Shown in pieces: positions 1-7,022 of a stretch of 60,988 nucleotides of DNA; position 1 is the first letter of the stretch; each line of letters starts with the position of its first letter. The notes beneath the pieces were generated by a model. It did no database searches, was not told the origin of the DNA, and worked only from the letters and a program-made list of their open reading frames with translations. The stretch is from a virus, in IMG/VR virus record IMGVR_UViG_3300031753_000298, positions 1 to 60,988 of that record. One strand, 5' to 3'. The position numbers were made by a program, and so were the translations under genes.

Positions 1-69
1 GCGTTCGACAAAGGGCAGAACCTTTGCCATTTCGGTTGCGAGTGTAGACTTGTTAACCGCGATATTCAT
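1..69 (-). CDS. Probable DNA polymerase III sliding clamp (DnaN) N-terminus, cut by window edge
   Basis: Only 23 codons are present. They follow a good ribosome binding site (GGGAGGA about 9 bases before the ATG). The peptide aligns without gaps to DnaN starts: a V-x-K-S-x-L-x-x-E core and a V-E-R near residue 23, where bacterial clamps read V-V-E-R/K before the TIPIL motif. A phage clamp would act with the family A polymerase encoded at 41157-43088. Alternative: if the contig is circular, the frame runs without a stop into the integrase at 60988, and this would be the integrase N-terminus instead. The fragment is too short to decide; I favour DnaN on the residue pattern. Confidence 0.5.
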   Translation of the reverse strand, partial: MNIAVNKSTLATEMAKVLPFVER

Positions 70-92
70 AATGAGCGTTCCTCCCTGGTTCG

Positions 93-134
93 CTCCTCAT
101 GCGCCAATGTAGGGACGCACGGACGCATGAGGAG
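93..134. other. 11-bp perfect inverted repeat upstream of the clamp-like gene
   Basis: CTCCTCATGCG (93-103) and CGCATGAGGAG (124-134) are exact reverse complements around a 20-base loop. On the leftward transcript the hairpin would sit in the 5' leader of the gene starting at 69, about 25 bases before its start. There is no T-run, so a regulatory leader hairpin or a protein site fits better than a terminator. Confidence 0.5.
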
Positions 135-142
135 GGGACTAG

Positions 143-217
143 TCAACCTATAAACAGGTGCGTGTAATACAGCGCGAGAATACAGAACGTAAGAATAGCT
201 ACGAGTGTATGTCTCAT
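143..217 (-). CDS. Tiny single-pass membrane peptide, 24 aa
   Basis: A GGGAGG ribosome binding site lies 6 bases before the ATG. The peptide is almost entirely one hydrophobic stretch (LVAILTFCILALYY) after a short basic start. It fills the gap between the DUF932 gene and the clamp-like gene. Function is unknown; many small phage membrane peptides look like this. It could be a chance ORF, but the strong binding site argues otherwise. Confidence 0.45.
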   Translation of the reverse strand: MRHTLVAILTFCILALYYTHLFIG

Positions 218-291
218 CTTGTTTCCCTCCCGTTTCTAGCTTCCAGCAAGACGCGCGGGGAGATCGTGCGCCTATGCTCGAAGCTAGACCA

Positions 292-1158
292 CTAGGCAGC
301 TTTCAGTTCTGCCATACGCTCCGCCAGGGTCCACAGTGCGCGGTTTAGCTTTACGTCTTGGTCAATTCCCTTTACTTGGCGAGTCGAAACCGCGCGGAGT
401 CTGCGGCCGGCGCCGTCGCGCTGGACACCGTGCAAGCCGCCCTTGATAACGTTTTCCTGGACGCGGTTGAATGTTTTCCAGAGATCAGTGCCGGTGTCCT
501 CAGAACGACGTGGGCGGAGGAGCTGGGCGGCCGTGATGGGAGTAGTAACTTTACCTTCTGAGTCGGCGAACCTGAGCGTGTGCGCAGCTTCGGCGAATGC
601 GGACTGTTCGCCATCGGTGAGCTGCAGACGTGACCATGTTCCGGCGGCTTGCAGCGCTTTCTGTGAGTTTTGAATGATCAGATTCGAGCCGTCGATTACT
701 TCGGCAACAATGTTTCCCTTGTGCATGACACTGAGACTTGCGGTTGTCGAATCGGCGACCATGAGACCGTTCGAGCAGACTAGACGGTACATTCCAGCGA
801 TCAGCTTGTAAGCGCTTGTGCCATCGTGCGAGTTAACCAGTACAACTTCGGGGATGACATCGCCGACAACTAAGTCAGCTCCGATGTCCTGATGTCGGAA
901 GCGAATCATATGCTTTGTGAACTCGGCCTTTCCTTCGATACGTGAGCGAGACTGCGACGCGCTGAACGGTTGAAAGCCAGCCTTAATCATTCCCTCAATT
1001 ACGTTGATTGTTGGAATGTAGGTGTAACGATCGGAGCGGGACTCATGCGCACGGGTTGCCAGCGCGGACGGCGCATATTGCGCTATCTGGTCAATGGTGA
1101 GCGGAGTCTGGCGACGGTTGGCAGGTGTTCCATAGGTGAAGCTGTGAAGGTAAGACAT
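292..1158 (-). CDS. DUF932 family phage/plasmid protein
   Basis: A 288-residue protein with the family layout: an N-terminal YIPT-x-x-V/I segment followed by GFQPF, a central RFRH...VVLVNSHDGTSAY block, then the conserved M-Y-R-LVCSNGL motif (about residues 125-135). DUF932 proteins are widespread on phages, plasmids and genomic islands; their biochemical role is not established. An AAAGGAG site precedes the ATG, so the start is secure. It runs leftward, away from the structural operon, and I see no clear promoter in the 170 bases upstream. Confidence 0.9.
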   Translation of the reverse strand: MSYLHSFTYGTPANRRQTPLTIDQIAQYAPSALATRAHESRSDRYTYIPTINVIEGMIKAGFQPFSASQSRSRIEGKAEFTKHMIRFRHQDIGADLVVGDVIPEVVLVNSHDGTSAYKLIAGMYRLVCSNGLMVADSTTASLSVMHKGNIVAEVIDGSNLIIQNSQKALQAAGTWSRLQLTDGEQSAFAEAAHTLRFADSEGKVTTPITAAQLLRPRRSEDTGTDLWKTFNRVQENVIKGGLHGVQRDGAGRRLRAVSTRQVKGIDQDVKLNRALWTLAERMAELKAA

Positions 1159-1286
1159 TGTTGGATTCTCCTTTGCGTGCCGCGTTTAGTTCGGTCACGT
1201 CTTATGACTCATATATCTTGCACGCTTAATTCCAAAGGATTTTCCAACGAGTTAGGGAGTAATTCAGTGAGTTAGAGGAATCAAGA

Positions 1287-1324
1287 GTGACAATAATTCG
1301 CATGAGAATGGAAATAATTGTCAC
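1287..1324 (-). terminator. Hairpin after the HNH-like gene, possible weak terminator
   Basis: GTGACAAT (1287-1294) pairs with ATTGTCAC (1317-1324). It starts 3 bases beyond the stop codon of the leftward gene 1327-1644. The following leftward sequence is only moderately T-rich, so termination efficiency is uncertain. Confidence 0.35.
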
Positions 1325-1326
1325 AC

Positions 1327-1644
1327 TTACTCGCAAGTCTGTGATAGCTCGGCAATTAACGCGCGTGAATAAGTGACACTTTTTCGCCTTAATTTGTCGG
1401 CGATTCTATGATGCTCATTACAAAGAAAATGCACGTTGTATGGTTCGGCATAGTTAGTGTGATGTCCGTCTGCATCTCCTGCGCCGCAGACCTCGCAACG
1501 TTGGCGTACAAGCCAGCCAAACCGCACAGCCCGTGCATATAGATACTGTGCGCGAGAGTATTGCGTGCGTCGCCACATCGCATTCTCTTTGAGGAATACC
1601 GGCCGTAATCTTCGGGTCATCTGTGAATTGCCAGCAATTAACAT
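1327..1644 (-). CDS. Small HNH-like zinc protein (possible homing-type nuclease)
   Basis: Up to 105 residues. The diagnostic part is CEVCG, then about 5 residues later DGHH-x2-Y-x2-P, then FLCNEHH. This is the compact Cys4/His2 HNH core seen in many phage genes of the type C-x2-C...DxHH...P...LC..HH, where the paired His residues bind the metal and the substrate phosphate. The start is uncertain: ATG codons at 1644, 1620 and about 1578 are in frame and none has a strong ribosome binding site. It contains no copy of the CTGTGCAG motif that is common elsewhere in the window. Confidence 0.6.
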   Translation of the reverse strand: MLIAGNSQMTRRLRPVFLKENAMWRRTQYSRAQYLYARAVRFGWLVRQRCEVCGAGDADGHHTNYAEPYNVHFLCNEHHRIADKLRRKSVTYSRALIAELSQTCE

Positions 1645-2201
1645 GCCAGGTTCTGCTTAGGTGCGCGTGTCTCGCGCGTGCCAGGTTCACAGCTCACGTG
1701 AGCACGCAACGTTTGCCAGAAGTTTGTCACGTTTTTCTTACAGAAAACTCGACAGCCCAGATCCGCCGCGCGTCCGTTGACTCTCGGATAACGAAACCGA
1801 TAGTCACAGAAACAAAGGAGTTAGACGCTGCAGCGTCCGGCCGGCCGCCAGGTACATCCGCCCCGCGCGCGCCCCTCCGCTGGCCCTCCTTCTTCCCCTC
1901 CTTCTGGTCCGCTCCGAACCCAGGGGAAGCCCGGTAGACCCCCGGCCTGATTTTGAGCCGAACTTACCTTTGCCCCCAAATTGGAAAAATCACCAGAATG
2001 AATCTAACTCGTGTGTATTCAGCGCGATATAGACCACTGGACCGGTATATTCACCCGGAAGACCATATTTACTCGCGCGGTAAATGTGGCCGTTTCAGTG
2101 AATATGAAAGAGAAGGTGTTCACCCGGCCAGCGTTCACGGTTCGCGAACAGCGAATTTTCCTGAACACGAAACCGGGCGTAACGGAAAGTTTTCCTGGGC
2201 G
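1645..2201. promoter_or_regulatory. Non-coding control region with repeats and palindromes
   Basis: No convincing gene lies here. The stretch holds a possible promoter (TTGACT 1777-1782, 16-base spacer, GATAGT 1799-1804), a 14-bp perfect palindrome (GACGCTGCAGCGTC, 1824-1837), a pyrimidine-rich tract (about 1861-1915), two direct repeats TTCACCCGG (2050-2058, 2119-2127) with a related TTCACGG (2134-2140), a dyad ATTTAC-N7-GTAAAT (2067-2085) and the palindrome GTTCGCGAAC (2140-2149). It ends at the main rightward promoter. Control of late transcription or a second origin are both possible. Confidence 0.6.
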
Positions 2202-2214
2202 TGTCAAATTGACA
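2202..2214. promoter_or_regulatory. Operator O1 (TGTCA-N3-TGACA dyad)
   Basis: TGTCAAATTGACA, an exact 5-bp inverted repeat with a 3-base centre. It lies 8 bases upstream of the -35 box of the promoter at 2223-2251. The same 13-bp element with CGTG/CATAT flanks recurs at 15355, 21369, 49005 and 55398. Placement upstream of -35 would suit an activator; the bound protein was not identified. Confidence 0.7.
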
Positions 2215-2222
2215 TATTGCGC

Positions 2223-2251
2223 TTGACTTTCTCGTTAAGTCGCGCGATAAT
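2223..2251 (+). promoter_or_regulatory. Rightward promoter P1 (sigma70-like)
   Basis: TTGACT (2223-2228), 17-base spacer, GATAAT (2246-2251). The expected transcription start is near 2258, only about 6 bases before the ATG at 2264, so the first gene would be almost leaderless. The spacer end TCGCGC resembles the other phage promoters at 48969, 50993 and 55391. Confidence 0.75.
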
Positions 2252-2263
2252 GTGTTCACTCAA

Positions 2264-2569
2264 ATGAAGCGGTCGAGACTCATTGGCTTGTTCGCGGGCG
2301 CCCTACTCGTCTCCTGTGTCTGTGCAGAAGGCCGCCAAGCGGCTCCTCCCCCGCCCTCCCCTCCTCCTCTTCAACACGTCGAGTACATCCTGGTCCCGAC
2401 CTGCGTGGACTCGATCGTGGTGAACACGAAGAAGTGGCATTGCGTGGTAGACAACCCTGACAACCCGACCCAGGTCGTGTGCGACCCGGACTCGATGACG
2501 GTCCTGTTCAAGAAGACGATTAAGATTCGGGATTGCGTTGAGGTCCATATCGTGATGGAGAAGAAATGA
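2264..2569 (+). CDS. Secreted or lipoprotein-like small protein
   Basis: About 101 residues. The N-terminus has a basic start, a hydrophobic core (LIGLFAGALLVS) and a Cys in a lipobox-like context (LVSC), followed by a proline-rich linker (APPPPSPPP) and a domain with four further Cys. This suggests export and anchoring in the envelope or periplasm. A GTG at 2252 is in frame but lies next to the -10 box, so the ATG at 2264 is preferred. It is the first gene of the rightward operon; its stop overlaps the next start. No family recognised; a spanin-like or exclusion role is speculation. Confidence 0.7.
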   Translation: MKRSRLIGLFAGALLVSCVCAEGRQAAPPPPSPPPLQHVEYILVPTCVDSIVVNTKKWHCVVDNPDNPTQVVCDPDSMTVLFKKTIKIRDCVEVHIVMEKK

Positions 2570-2769
2570 AGATCACCAAAGTGTCGAGCACTCGGGTGCA
2601 GTTGCTGCTGACTTTACAGCCAGAGAATGAGGCTGAAATTGCGTTGCTCACGCTCGCTTCAGGAGCGTACGGAAGTATTGCAGCACCAATCGAGACCATC
2701 ACTGACAGAGACAACCCCGAAAAAGAAGGAACGTCCGAGTCAGTCATTACGTTGGCGTTACGGAATTAA
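2566..2769 (+). CDS. Small hypothetical protein, 67 aa
   Basis: ATGA overlap with the preceding stop shows translational coupling. The sequence is soluble and mixed alpha/beta in character (VQLLLTLQPENEAEIALLTLA), with an acidic C-terminal half. Not recognised. Confidence 0.65.
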   Translation: MKITKVSSTRVQLLLTLQPENEAEIALLTLASGAYGSIAAPIETITDRDNPEKEGTSESVITLALRN

Positions 2770-2771
2770 AT

Positions 2772-3083
2772 ATGACCTCCCTCACCGGCCCAAACTGGGG
2801 AACCGATAAACGCCTCTGGCCCGGCCTGATAGCCCGCATCCAGAATTGGGGTAGCTTCCTCTCGAACTACCCGCCGCCCTCACTCACGCTAGAGTTCCTG
2901 GGCTTCCGCCTGAACATTCCGTGGACGCCGGTGTATGTACGTCCGGACTGGAAAGTTCCGTACTGGTCCCCGCGCTACCTCTGCATCCGTTGGCACCTGT
3001 TCCGTTACGACGCGTACGCGCGCGAGTACATCTTCATCAGCGCGATGGCGAAGCGGGTTCCGATCTTTGAGGTGATGCCGTGA
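2772..3083 (+). CDS. Hypothetical protein rich in Trp/Tyr/Pro, 103 aa
   Basis: Follows the previous stop by two bases. The protein is unusually rich in aromatic residues and proline (PWTPVYVRPDWKVPYWSPRY), suggesting a compact fold or surface-binding protein. Its stop overlaps a GTG start downstream. Not recognised. Confidence 0.65.
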   Translation: MTSLTGPNWGTDKRLWPGLIARIQNWGSFLSNYPPPSLTLEFLGFRLNIPWTPVYVRPDWKVPYWSPRYLCIRWHLFRYDAYAREYIFISAMAKRVPIFEVMP

Positions 3084-3205
3084 GCTGGCCAGAAGCAATT
3101 GTGAAGAGCATCGACACGCTCTGTTTAACCGTTATCTTTATCGGAGGCGGCATACTCGCCTGGTGCGTCTTCGTGTTTCTCGTCTCAGGCGGCCCGGAGG
3201 ACTGA
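3080..3205 (+). CDS. Small membrane protein, 41 aa
   Basis: GTG start overlaps the upstream stop (GTGA). After about 15 polar residues there is one clear membrane span (LTVIFIGGGILAWCVFVFLV) and a short GGPED tail. Part of a run of very small envelope-type genes at the head of the rightward operon. Function unknown. Confidence 0.6.
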   Translation: MSWPEAIVKSIDTLCLTVIFIGGGILAWCVFVFLVSGGPED

Positions 3206-3364
3206 ATGGAACTCTACCTCATGTCACTCTCCGAAAAACTCATCTTCTGGGGCTGGATCTCGTCCTCGCACGGTCGCTCCCTGGATTGGTATTACTGGCA
3301 GCAAGCCGCACACGAATCACGCAAGCCCGCGAGCCGTAGCTCTGCACAAGAGGAGAAGAAATGA
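3206..3364 (+). CDS. Small hypothetical protein, 52 aa
   Basis: Starts immediately after the previous stop and ends in an ATGA overlap with the next gene. N-terminal half hydrophobic and Trp-rich (EKLIFWGWISS), C-terminal half polar and basic, ending SSAQEEKK. Possibly peripheral membrane. Not recognised. Confidence 0.55.
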   Translation: MELYLMSLSEKLIFWGWISSSHGRSLDWYYWQQAAHESRKPASRSSAQEEKK

Positions 3365-3546
3365 AGATTTGGATAAATCATCGGTTTACTGATCAACCTC
3401 TAAAGCAGATATACAGTCGGGAGTTTCCTGCTCCTCCAGATTCCTTACTCCGAGCCGAGGAGTTGCTTCCTGGATCGATGTTGGACGACGTGCATGTCAC
3501 TGCGGAAGGGGTGCATTTCTATTTCAAGGAAAGAGAATCCGAATGA
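3361..3546 (+). CDS. Small hypothetical protein, 61 aa
   Basis: GAGGAGAAGAA directly before the ATG gives a good ribosome binding site. The sequence is soluble and ends in a charged tail; its stop overlaps the next ATG. Not recognised. Confidence 0.6.
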   Translation: MKIWINHRFTDQPLKQIYSREFPAPPDSLLRAEELLPGSMLDDVHVTAEGVHFYFKERESE

Positions 3547-3692
3547 AAGTCCGAGTGTTCCTGAGCGCTACTGAAGAAGTCGTAATTGACGGGGCCAACT
3601 CTCTCGCCGAAGCAGAAGAGGCCGCTCTACGTGAAGCCCGCAAGAGAGGTGTCGCGGTCTTTGTAGAGGGTTCCGAGATTGAGGAAGAATGA
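3543..3692 (+). CDS. Small acidic hypothetical protein, 49 aa
   Basis: ATGA overlap on both sides. A short beta/alpha/beta pattern (KVRVFLSA, then an acidic helix LAEAEEAALREARKRG, then VAVFVEG). Acidic C-terminus. No family recognised. Confidence 0.6.
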   Translation: MKVRVFLSATEEVVIDGANSLAEAEEAALREARKRGVAVFVEGSEIEEE

Positions 3693-3832
3693 TGAAAACG
3701 ATTCTGGAACGTATCGGTCTCGTAATTGTGCCCGCGGTCTTCTTGATCGCGGCCATCTATCTATTTCGCATGCACGCCCCGGTCGCCGGCGGATTTTGTA
3801 TTCTTGCTGCATTCCTTACGGGCAAAAATTGA
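3692..3832 (+). CDS. Small membrane protein, 46 aa, two hydrophobic segments
   Basis: Overlaps the previous gene by one base. Two hydrophobic stretches (IGLVIVPAVFLIAAIYLF and GGFCILAAFLTG) separated by RMHAP would form a hairpin. The topology is compatible with a small holin or pinholin, but nothing proves it; another holin candidate lies at 34496-34756. Confidence 0.55.
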   Translation: MKTILERIGLVIVPAVFLIAAIYLFRMHAPVAGGFCILAAFLTGKN

Positions 3833-3836
3833 GACC

Positions 3837-4289
3837 ATGAAAACATTCTCTCTACTCTTCATCCTCCTGTGCAGCCTGCCGGCTCTCGCGCAGACTGAGC
3901 CAACTCCGCCCGCGTTTATTTATGTGTGTCCTCCGCCATCAAAGAAGCCTTGCGTCACTTACTCCGTCTCTGTGCAGAGCACTCCAATCATGAATGGAGA
4001 GCCTCTGCTTGGCCAAACAAATCGGAACAACAGAACAATAAAACTTTACCGTCACCCCGACAACTTCATCTTCGCCGCGACTCTCCTGCATGAGTGCATG
4101 CACGCCGTGCTCTATGAGGGCCACATGATTCATCAGGATGGATGGGATAGCGAGCGGATGTACGCGCACGACTTCATCTACAGGATCGAGCCTGGTCTGA
4201 CCCGATTGATTCAGGATAATCCCGCGCTCATCTCGTTTATAAATGAGGCCCGGAACAAGAGTGGGGCGAGGGCGGACGACCGTGAGTAG
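3837..4289 (+). CDS. Exported putative zinc metallopeptidase (HExxH)
   Basis: 150 residues from the ATG at 3837, which begins a signal peptide (MKTFSLLFILLCSLPALAQ; cleavage expected after ALA). The mature part contains LLHECMHAVLYEGH, an H-E-x-x-H zinc site, in the second half, with several further His (HMIH, HDF) that could serve as the third ligand. A role in envelope remodelling is plausible but not shown. An in-frame upstream start at 3804 lies inside the preceding gene and is less likely. Its 3' end overlaps the next gene. Confidence 0.6.
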   Translation: MKTFSLLFILLCSLPALAQTEPTPPAFIYVCPPPSKKPCVTYSVSVQSTPIMNGEPLLGQTNRNNRTIKLYRHPDNFIFAATLLHECMHAVLYEGHMIHQDGWDSERMYAHDFIYRIEPGLTRLIQDNPALISFINEARNKSGARADDRE

Positions 4290-4791
4290 CAATCCAAAAT
4301 TACGCATTGGTCCTTTGACTATAAGGCAGGCAAATGCACTCATTACAGCTAAACATCGTCATCACAAGTCTGTCACAGGACATCGTTTTAGTCTTGGTTG
4401 TTTTGTTGCTGAGACTCTTGTAGGTGCTGCAGTAACTGGCCGCCCGGTAGCACGAAACGTAGATCCGTATCAAGTTGCAGAAGTGACCCGTTTAGTATCA
4501 GACGGCACTCCTCATGTTTGCTCTATGCTCTATGCAGCTAGTGCTAGGGCAGCGCAAGCGATGGGTTTTCACTGGATACAAACGTACATTTTAGAAAGTG
4601 AAACAGGAAAGTCTTTGGAGGCTGCAGGTTGGTTACCGATTTACTCGACAGGATGGAACTGTGGTTGCAAACAAGGGCAGAAATGCGCAGGCTGTCTAAC
4701 ATCCGGAGGCGATTGGAATCGAAAAACCAGAAAAGACCGTCGCACGGATCAGCCAATGTGCCAGAAACAAAGATGGGGCAAAAGATTGTAA
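4282..4791 (+). CDS. XF1762-like GNAT-fold protein (Mom-related acyltransferase candidate)
   Basis: About 169 residues from GTG 4282 (an ATG at 4243 is also in frame). The features match the phage XF1762-type family: an N-terminal LTIRQANALITAKHRHHK segment, a GAAVTGRPVAR strand, EVTRLVSDG and CSMLYAASARAAQAMGF, and a C-terminal SLEAAGW. These correspond to the acetyl-CoA binding region of GNAT folds. Related phage proteins have been compared with Mom, which modifies DNA adenine; the substrate here is unknown. The C-terminus has a Cys-rich CGCKQGQKCAGC cluster, possibly a metal site. The gene looks more AT-rich than its neighbours and has no CTGTGCAG copy, which suggests later acquisition. 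Confidence 0.7.
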   Translation: MSSNPKLRIGPLTIRQANALITAKHRHHKSVTGHRFSLGCFVAETLVGAAVTGRPVARNVDPYQVAEVTRLVSDGTPHVCSMLYAASARAAQAMGFHWIQTYILESETGKSLEAAGWLPIYSTGWNCGCKQGQKCAGCLTSGGDWNRKTRKDRRTDQPMCQKQRWGKRL

Positions 4792-4816
4792 TTGCAGGTG
4801 ATGTTATTCTCTCCTC

Positions 4817-5515
4817 ATGAAGACTCCTTCCCGTTCGCCCCAGGAAGCCATCCTACAGAACCCGCCCAAGCGAGATCGACCTAAACCGGTCATCTCGAAC
4901 CGCGATCCGGAGACGGGCCGAATCGTGCGCGCGGACGGCACGGTGCGGCGCCCGGTCCCAAAGGATCCCAACGTAGGGGCGTATCCGTTAAGTAAAGCCG
5001 TCTTCAACCAAGAGATCTCGAATCTCGAAAAACTCTTCCCTCTCGACGATCCTGCGGTCGCCCGGCACGTCGCCAAGATAGTGTTCGCGCAGTACCACAA
5101 CTACGAGAAGGCCGCCGCTATGATCCTGCCCAAAGGCTCGGCGCCCTCTCTCGTCGCGACCGCCGCTCACGAATTCCGCACGCACCCGAACGTTCTCGCC
5201 CAGCTCAGCGAGATGGACAAAGAGAACGGCCTGGACGACCGCGCGCGCAAGCATCTCATCGGCCTACTCTGGTCGAACGTGCGCGATCGGGATCCGCGCA
5301 AAGCCGTCGCCGCGCTCCGCATGCTCGCCGAGGCGACCGGGATCATCGGGAACAATCAGCGAGGGGCTGCGGCGCCCGCCGATCTCCCCCTACAGGATCT
5401 CGGGAAGGGTCTCGCGCAGATGGGGTTCGACAAGAAGACGCTCAAGCAGATTCAGGAAACTCCGGCGCAATCTTTCGATGCTACAATGGAGCTGGATGAC
5501 GAGGAGGATGAATGA
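4817..5515 (+). CDS. Putative terminase small subunit
   Basis: 232 residues, located upstream of the large terminase as is usual for small subunits. The N-terminal 55 residues are basic and proline-rich; the middle is helical (ARHVAKIVFAQYHNYEKAAAMIL); a helical repeat-like region follows (ARKHLIGLLWSNVRDRDPRKAVAALRMLAEATGI); the tail is very acidic (ELDDEEDE). Small subunits recognise packaging sites on DNA and load the large subunit. The family match is weak, so the call rests mainly on position, size and domain character. The stop overlaps the next start. Confidence 0.45.
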   Translation: MKTPSRSPQEAILQNPPKRDRPKPVISNRDPETGRIVRADGTVRRPVPKDPNVGAYPLSKAVFNQEISNLEKLFPLDDPAVARHVAKIVFAQYHNYEKAAAMILPKGSAPSLVATAAHEFRTHPNVLAQLSEMDKENGLDDRARKHLIGLLWSNVRDRDPRKAVAALRMLAEATGIIGNNQRGAAAPADLPLQDLGKGLAQMGFDKKTLKQIQETPAQSFDATMELDDEEDE

Positions 5516-5676
5516 ACACAGTGTTAGGTTACGTCCTTATCTGGATCAGCGGTCTCGCTTGCGGCTTTGGGTTCCGCGGTGTCATTGATCGTCTGATTCA
5601 CAGCGCTGAAGCCAAAGTTCAAGCTGAAAAAGCTGCGTTGATTCAGGCTGCACAGCAAGTGGAGAAGAAACTCTAA
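5512..5676 (+). CDS. Small membrane-anchored coiled-coil protein, 54 aa
   Basis: ATGA overlap with the upstream gene and a one-base overlap with the downstream gene. One membrane span (VLGYVLIWISGLACGFGF) followed by an amphipathic helix (HSAEAKVQAEKAALIQAAQQ). Function unknown. Confidence 0.6.
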   Translation: MNTVLGYVLIWISGLACGFGFRGVIDRLIHSAEAKVQAEKAALIQAAQQVEKKL

Positions 5677-6038
5677 TGGGAGGCTTCGCAGGTATCCTCG
5701 GCGGCGTCGGCAAGGCTCTCGCGAGTCCGATGGCGCAGAAGCTCGGCCAGGCCGCCGGCAAGGTAGGCACCCAACTCTCTCCGGGACTTCAGCCTGCACA
5801 GTCGAACGACATGGCGATGCAGGGACCGCAGAATACGATGGGTCCGACTCAATCTTCCTCTCCTGTGCAGGGCTTAGGCCAAGGTCTCGCGAATATCCGG
5901 CAGGCTCTCGCGCTACGCCAATCTCGTCTGAACCCGACCTCGATCGGAGCGCCCCAGAATTTAGGGATCGGGAGCGGTAACGGAATCCCTAACCCGTCTC
6001 AGGGTTACGGCCCGGAGTCAGTAAGAGTAGGACCGTGA
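5676..6038 (+). CDS. Hypothetical Gly/Gln-rich protein, probable virion component
   Basis: 120 residues of low complexity, rich in Gly, Gln, Pro and Ser, with a short N-terminal amphipathic segment (GILGGVGKALASPMAQKLGQ). The make-up resembles the other disordered late proteins of this phage (7022, 27713). Not recognised. Confidence 0.6.
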   Translation: MGGFAGILGGVGKALASPMAQKLGQAAGKVGTQLSPGLQPAQSNDMAMQGPQNTMGPTQSSSPVQGLGQGLANIRQALALRQSRLNPTSIGAPQNLGIGSGNGIPNPSQGYGPESVRVGP

Positions 6039-6274
6039 TGCCCGGAATTTCGCAGGGCGGAGGATCGAGCACGGATCAATTCCCCAAGCCTCTTCGCCGA
6101 ACCAAAACTGACGAGTTCGAAAACTGGCAAAACAGCTCACTGGGTTCTTACCCTCACTCCGGTCAGGGCGGACTGAGCGGAATCACGCCGGCCGTTCTGC
6201 AAGCCAAGCTCCGCGCTCAGCAAGCATCATCTCCTGTGCAGAAGACCGGCTTGAACGGAATTCGTGTACAATAA
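6038..6274 (+). CDS. Small disordered hypothetical protein, 78 aa
   Basis: TGATG overlap with the upstream stop; a GTG at 6035 is also possible. Ser/Gly/Gln-rich. Contains one CTGTGCAG copy (6234-6241) read as SPVQK. Not recognised. Confidence 0.55.
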   Translation: MPGISQGGGSSTDQFPKPLRRTKTDEFENWQNSSLGSYPHSGQGGLSGITPAVLQAKLRAQQASSPVQKTGLNGIRVQ

Positions 6275-6291
6275 TTCTTGCGAGGTAAAGT

Positions 6292-6495
6292 ATGGCGTTC
6301 AGTCCAGATGCAAGTCCGGCGTTCCAAGCGTATCTGAAGGGTCGCGCGAAGTTCGCGGACGGTGATCAGTTCGAATACGATCTGTTCTTTATCAAGTATT
6401 GTTGCCAGCAAGCGGATTTGGCCGCGGCCGTGACTGCCGCAACCGCTGTGACTAGCGCTCAGACCTCGACGACGAGCAAAAAGCATCAGTTTTAG
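6292..6495 (+). CDS. Paralog A of a tandem three-gene family, 67 aa
   Basis: Begins M-A-F-S-P-D and carries QAYLKGRAKFADGDQFEYDLFF, which aligns with the genes at 6522 and 6777 (QAYVFARNLI... and QAYLFARGKI...). All three share the start M-[AS]-F-[ST]-P-D, the QAY box and an Ala-rich middle. A purine-rich GAGGTAAAG site precedes the ATG. Likely a small virion or assembly protein; function unknown. Confidence 0.7.
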   Translation: MAFSPDASPAFQAYLKGRAKFADGDQFEYDLFFIKYCCQQADLAAAVTAATAVTSAQTSTTSKKHQF

Positions 6496-6521
6496 TGGTA
6501 GAATGAAATAGGAGATTCGTT

Positions 6522-6767
6522 ATGTCGTTCACGCCAGATACTGACAACGCTTGGCAGGCTTATGTGTTCGCGCGCAATTTGATTAAGGGCGCGGATCTGG
6601 CGGTTTGGGACGCGACGTTCTCGCAGTACTTCTGCTTCCAGGTGACCAGCGCCGCGACGCTCGTTGCGAACTCAGGGTCGCCGGCGGCTTCGAACCCGAA
6701 CGGATCGATTGCGACAGCGATCGCGGCCGCGAATCTAGCGGTGAAGCAGTTGAGCCGAAATTTCTAA
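6522..6767 (+). CDS. Paralog B of a tandem three-gene family, 81 aa
   Basis: Starts MSFTPDTD and shares a WD-x-x-F-x-Q motif with paralog C and an RNF-like C-terminus (LSRNF versus LQNRNF). A strong AGGAG site precedes the ATG. The 26-base gap before it contains a -10-like TAGAAT. Confidence 0.7.
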   Translation: MSFTPDTDNAWQAYVFARNLIKGADLAVWDATFSQYFCFQVTSAATLVANSGSPAASNPNGSIATAIAAANLAVKQLSRNF

Positions 6768-6776
6768 GGAGTCTTT

Positions 6777-7022
6777 ATGAGCTTTACACCCGACACGAAT
6801 CTGGATTATCAAGCGTATCTTTTCGCGCGCGGCAAGATCAGCGGCGAGAACCTGGCGAACTGGGATGCTGCGTTTGCTCAGGCTGTGGCGTTGTCTGCTT
6901 CGAGCGCGTCTACCTTGATCGCCACGACTGGATCCGCTAGCGCACCTACGGCCGGCAATCCGGGGATGGTGCTCTGGATCGGACAGGCTAACGCGTCGAT
7001 TCTGCAGAACAGGAACTTCTAA
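6777..7022 (+). CDS. Paralog C of a tandem three-gene family, 81 aa
   Basis: Starts MSFTPDTN, the closest match to paralog B: same length, same WDAAFAQ box, Ala/Ser-rich centre and NRNF end. The gene follows 9 bases after paralog B with an AGGAG site. Its last base overlaps the next ATG. Confidence 0.7.
   Translation: MSFTPDTNLDYQAYLFARGKISGENLANWDAAFAQAVALSASSASTLIATTGSASAPTAGNPGMVLWIGQANASILQNRNF

Noticed and set aside
1953-2267. 104-codon rightward reading frame
   Set aside because: It crosses the operator and promoter P1, has no ribosome binding site and low-information sequence; treated as non-coding control DNA.
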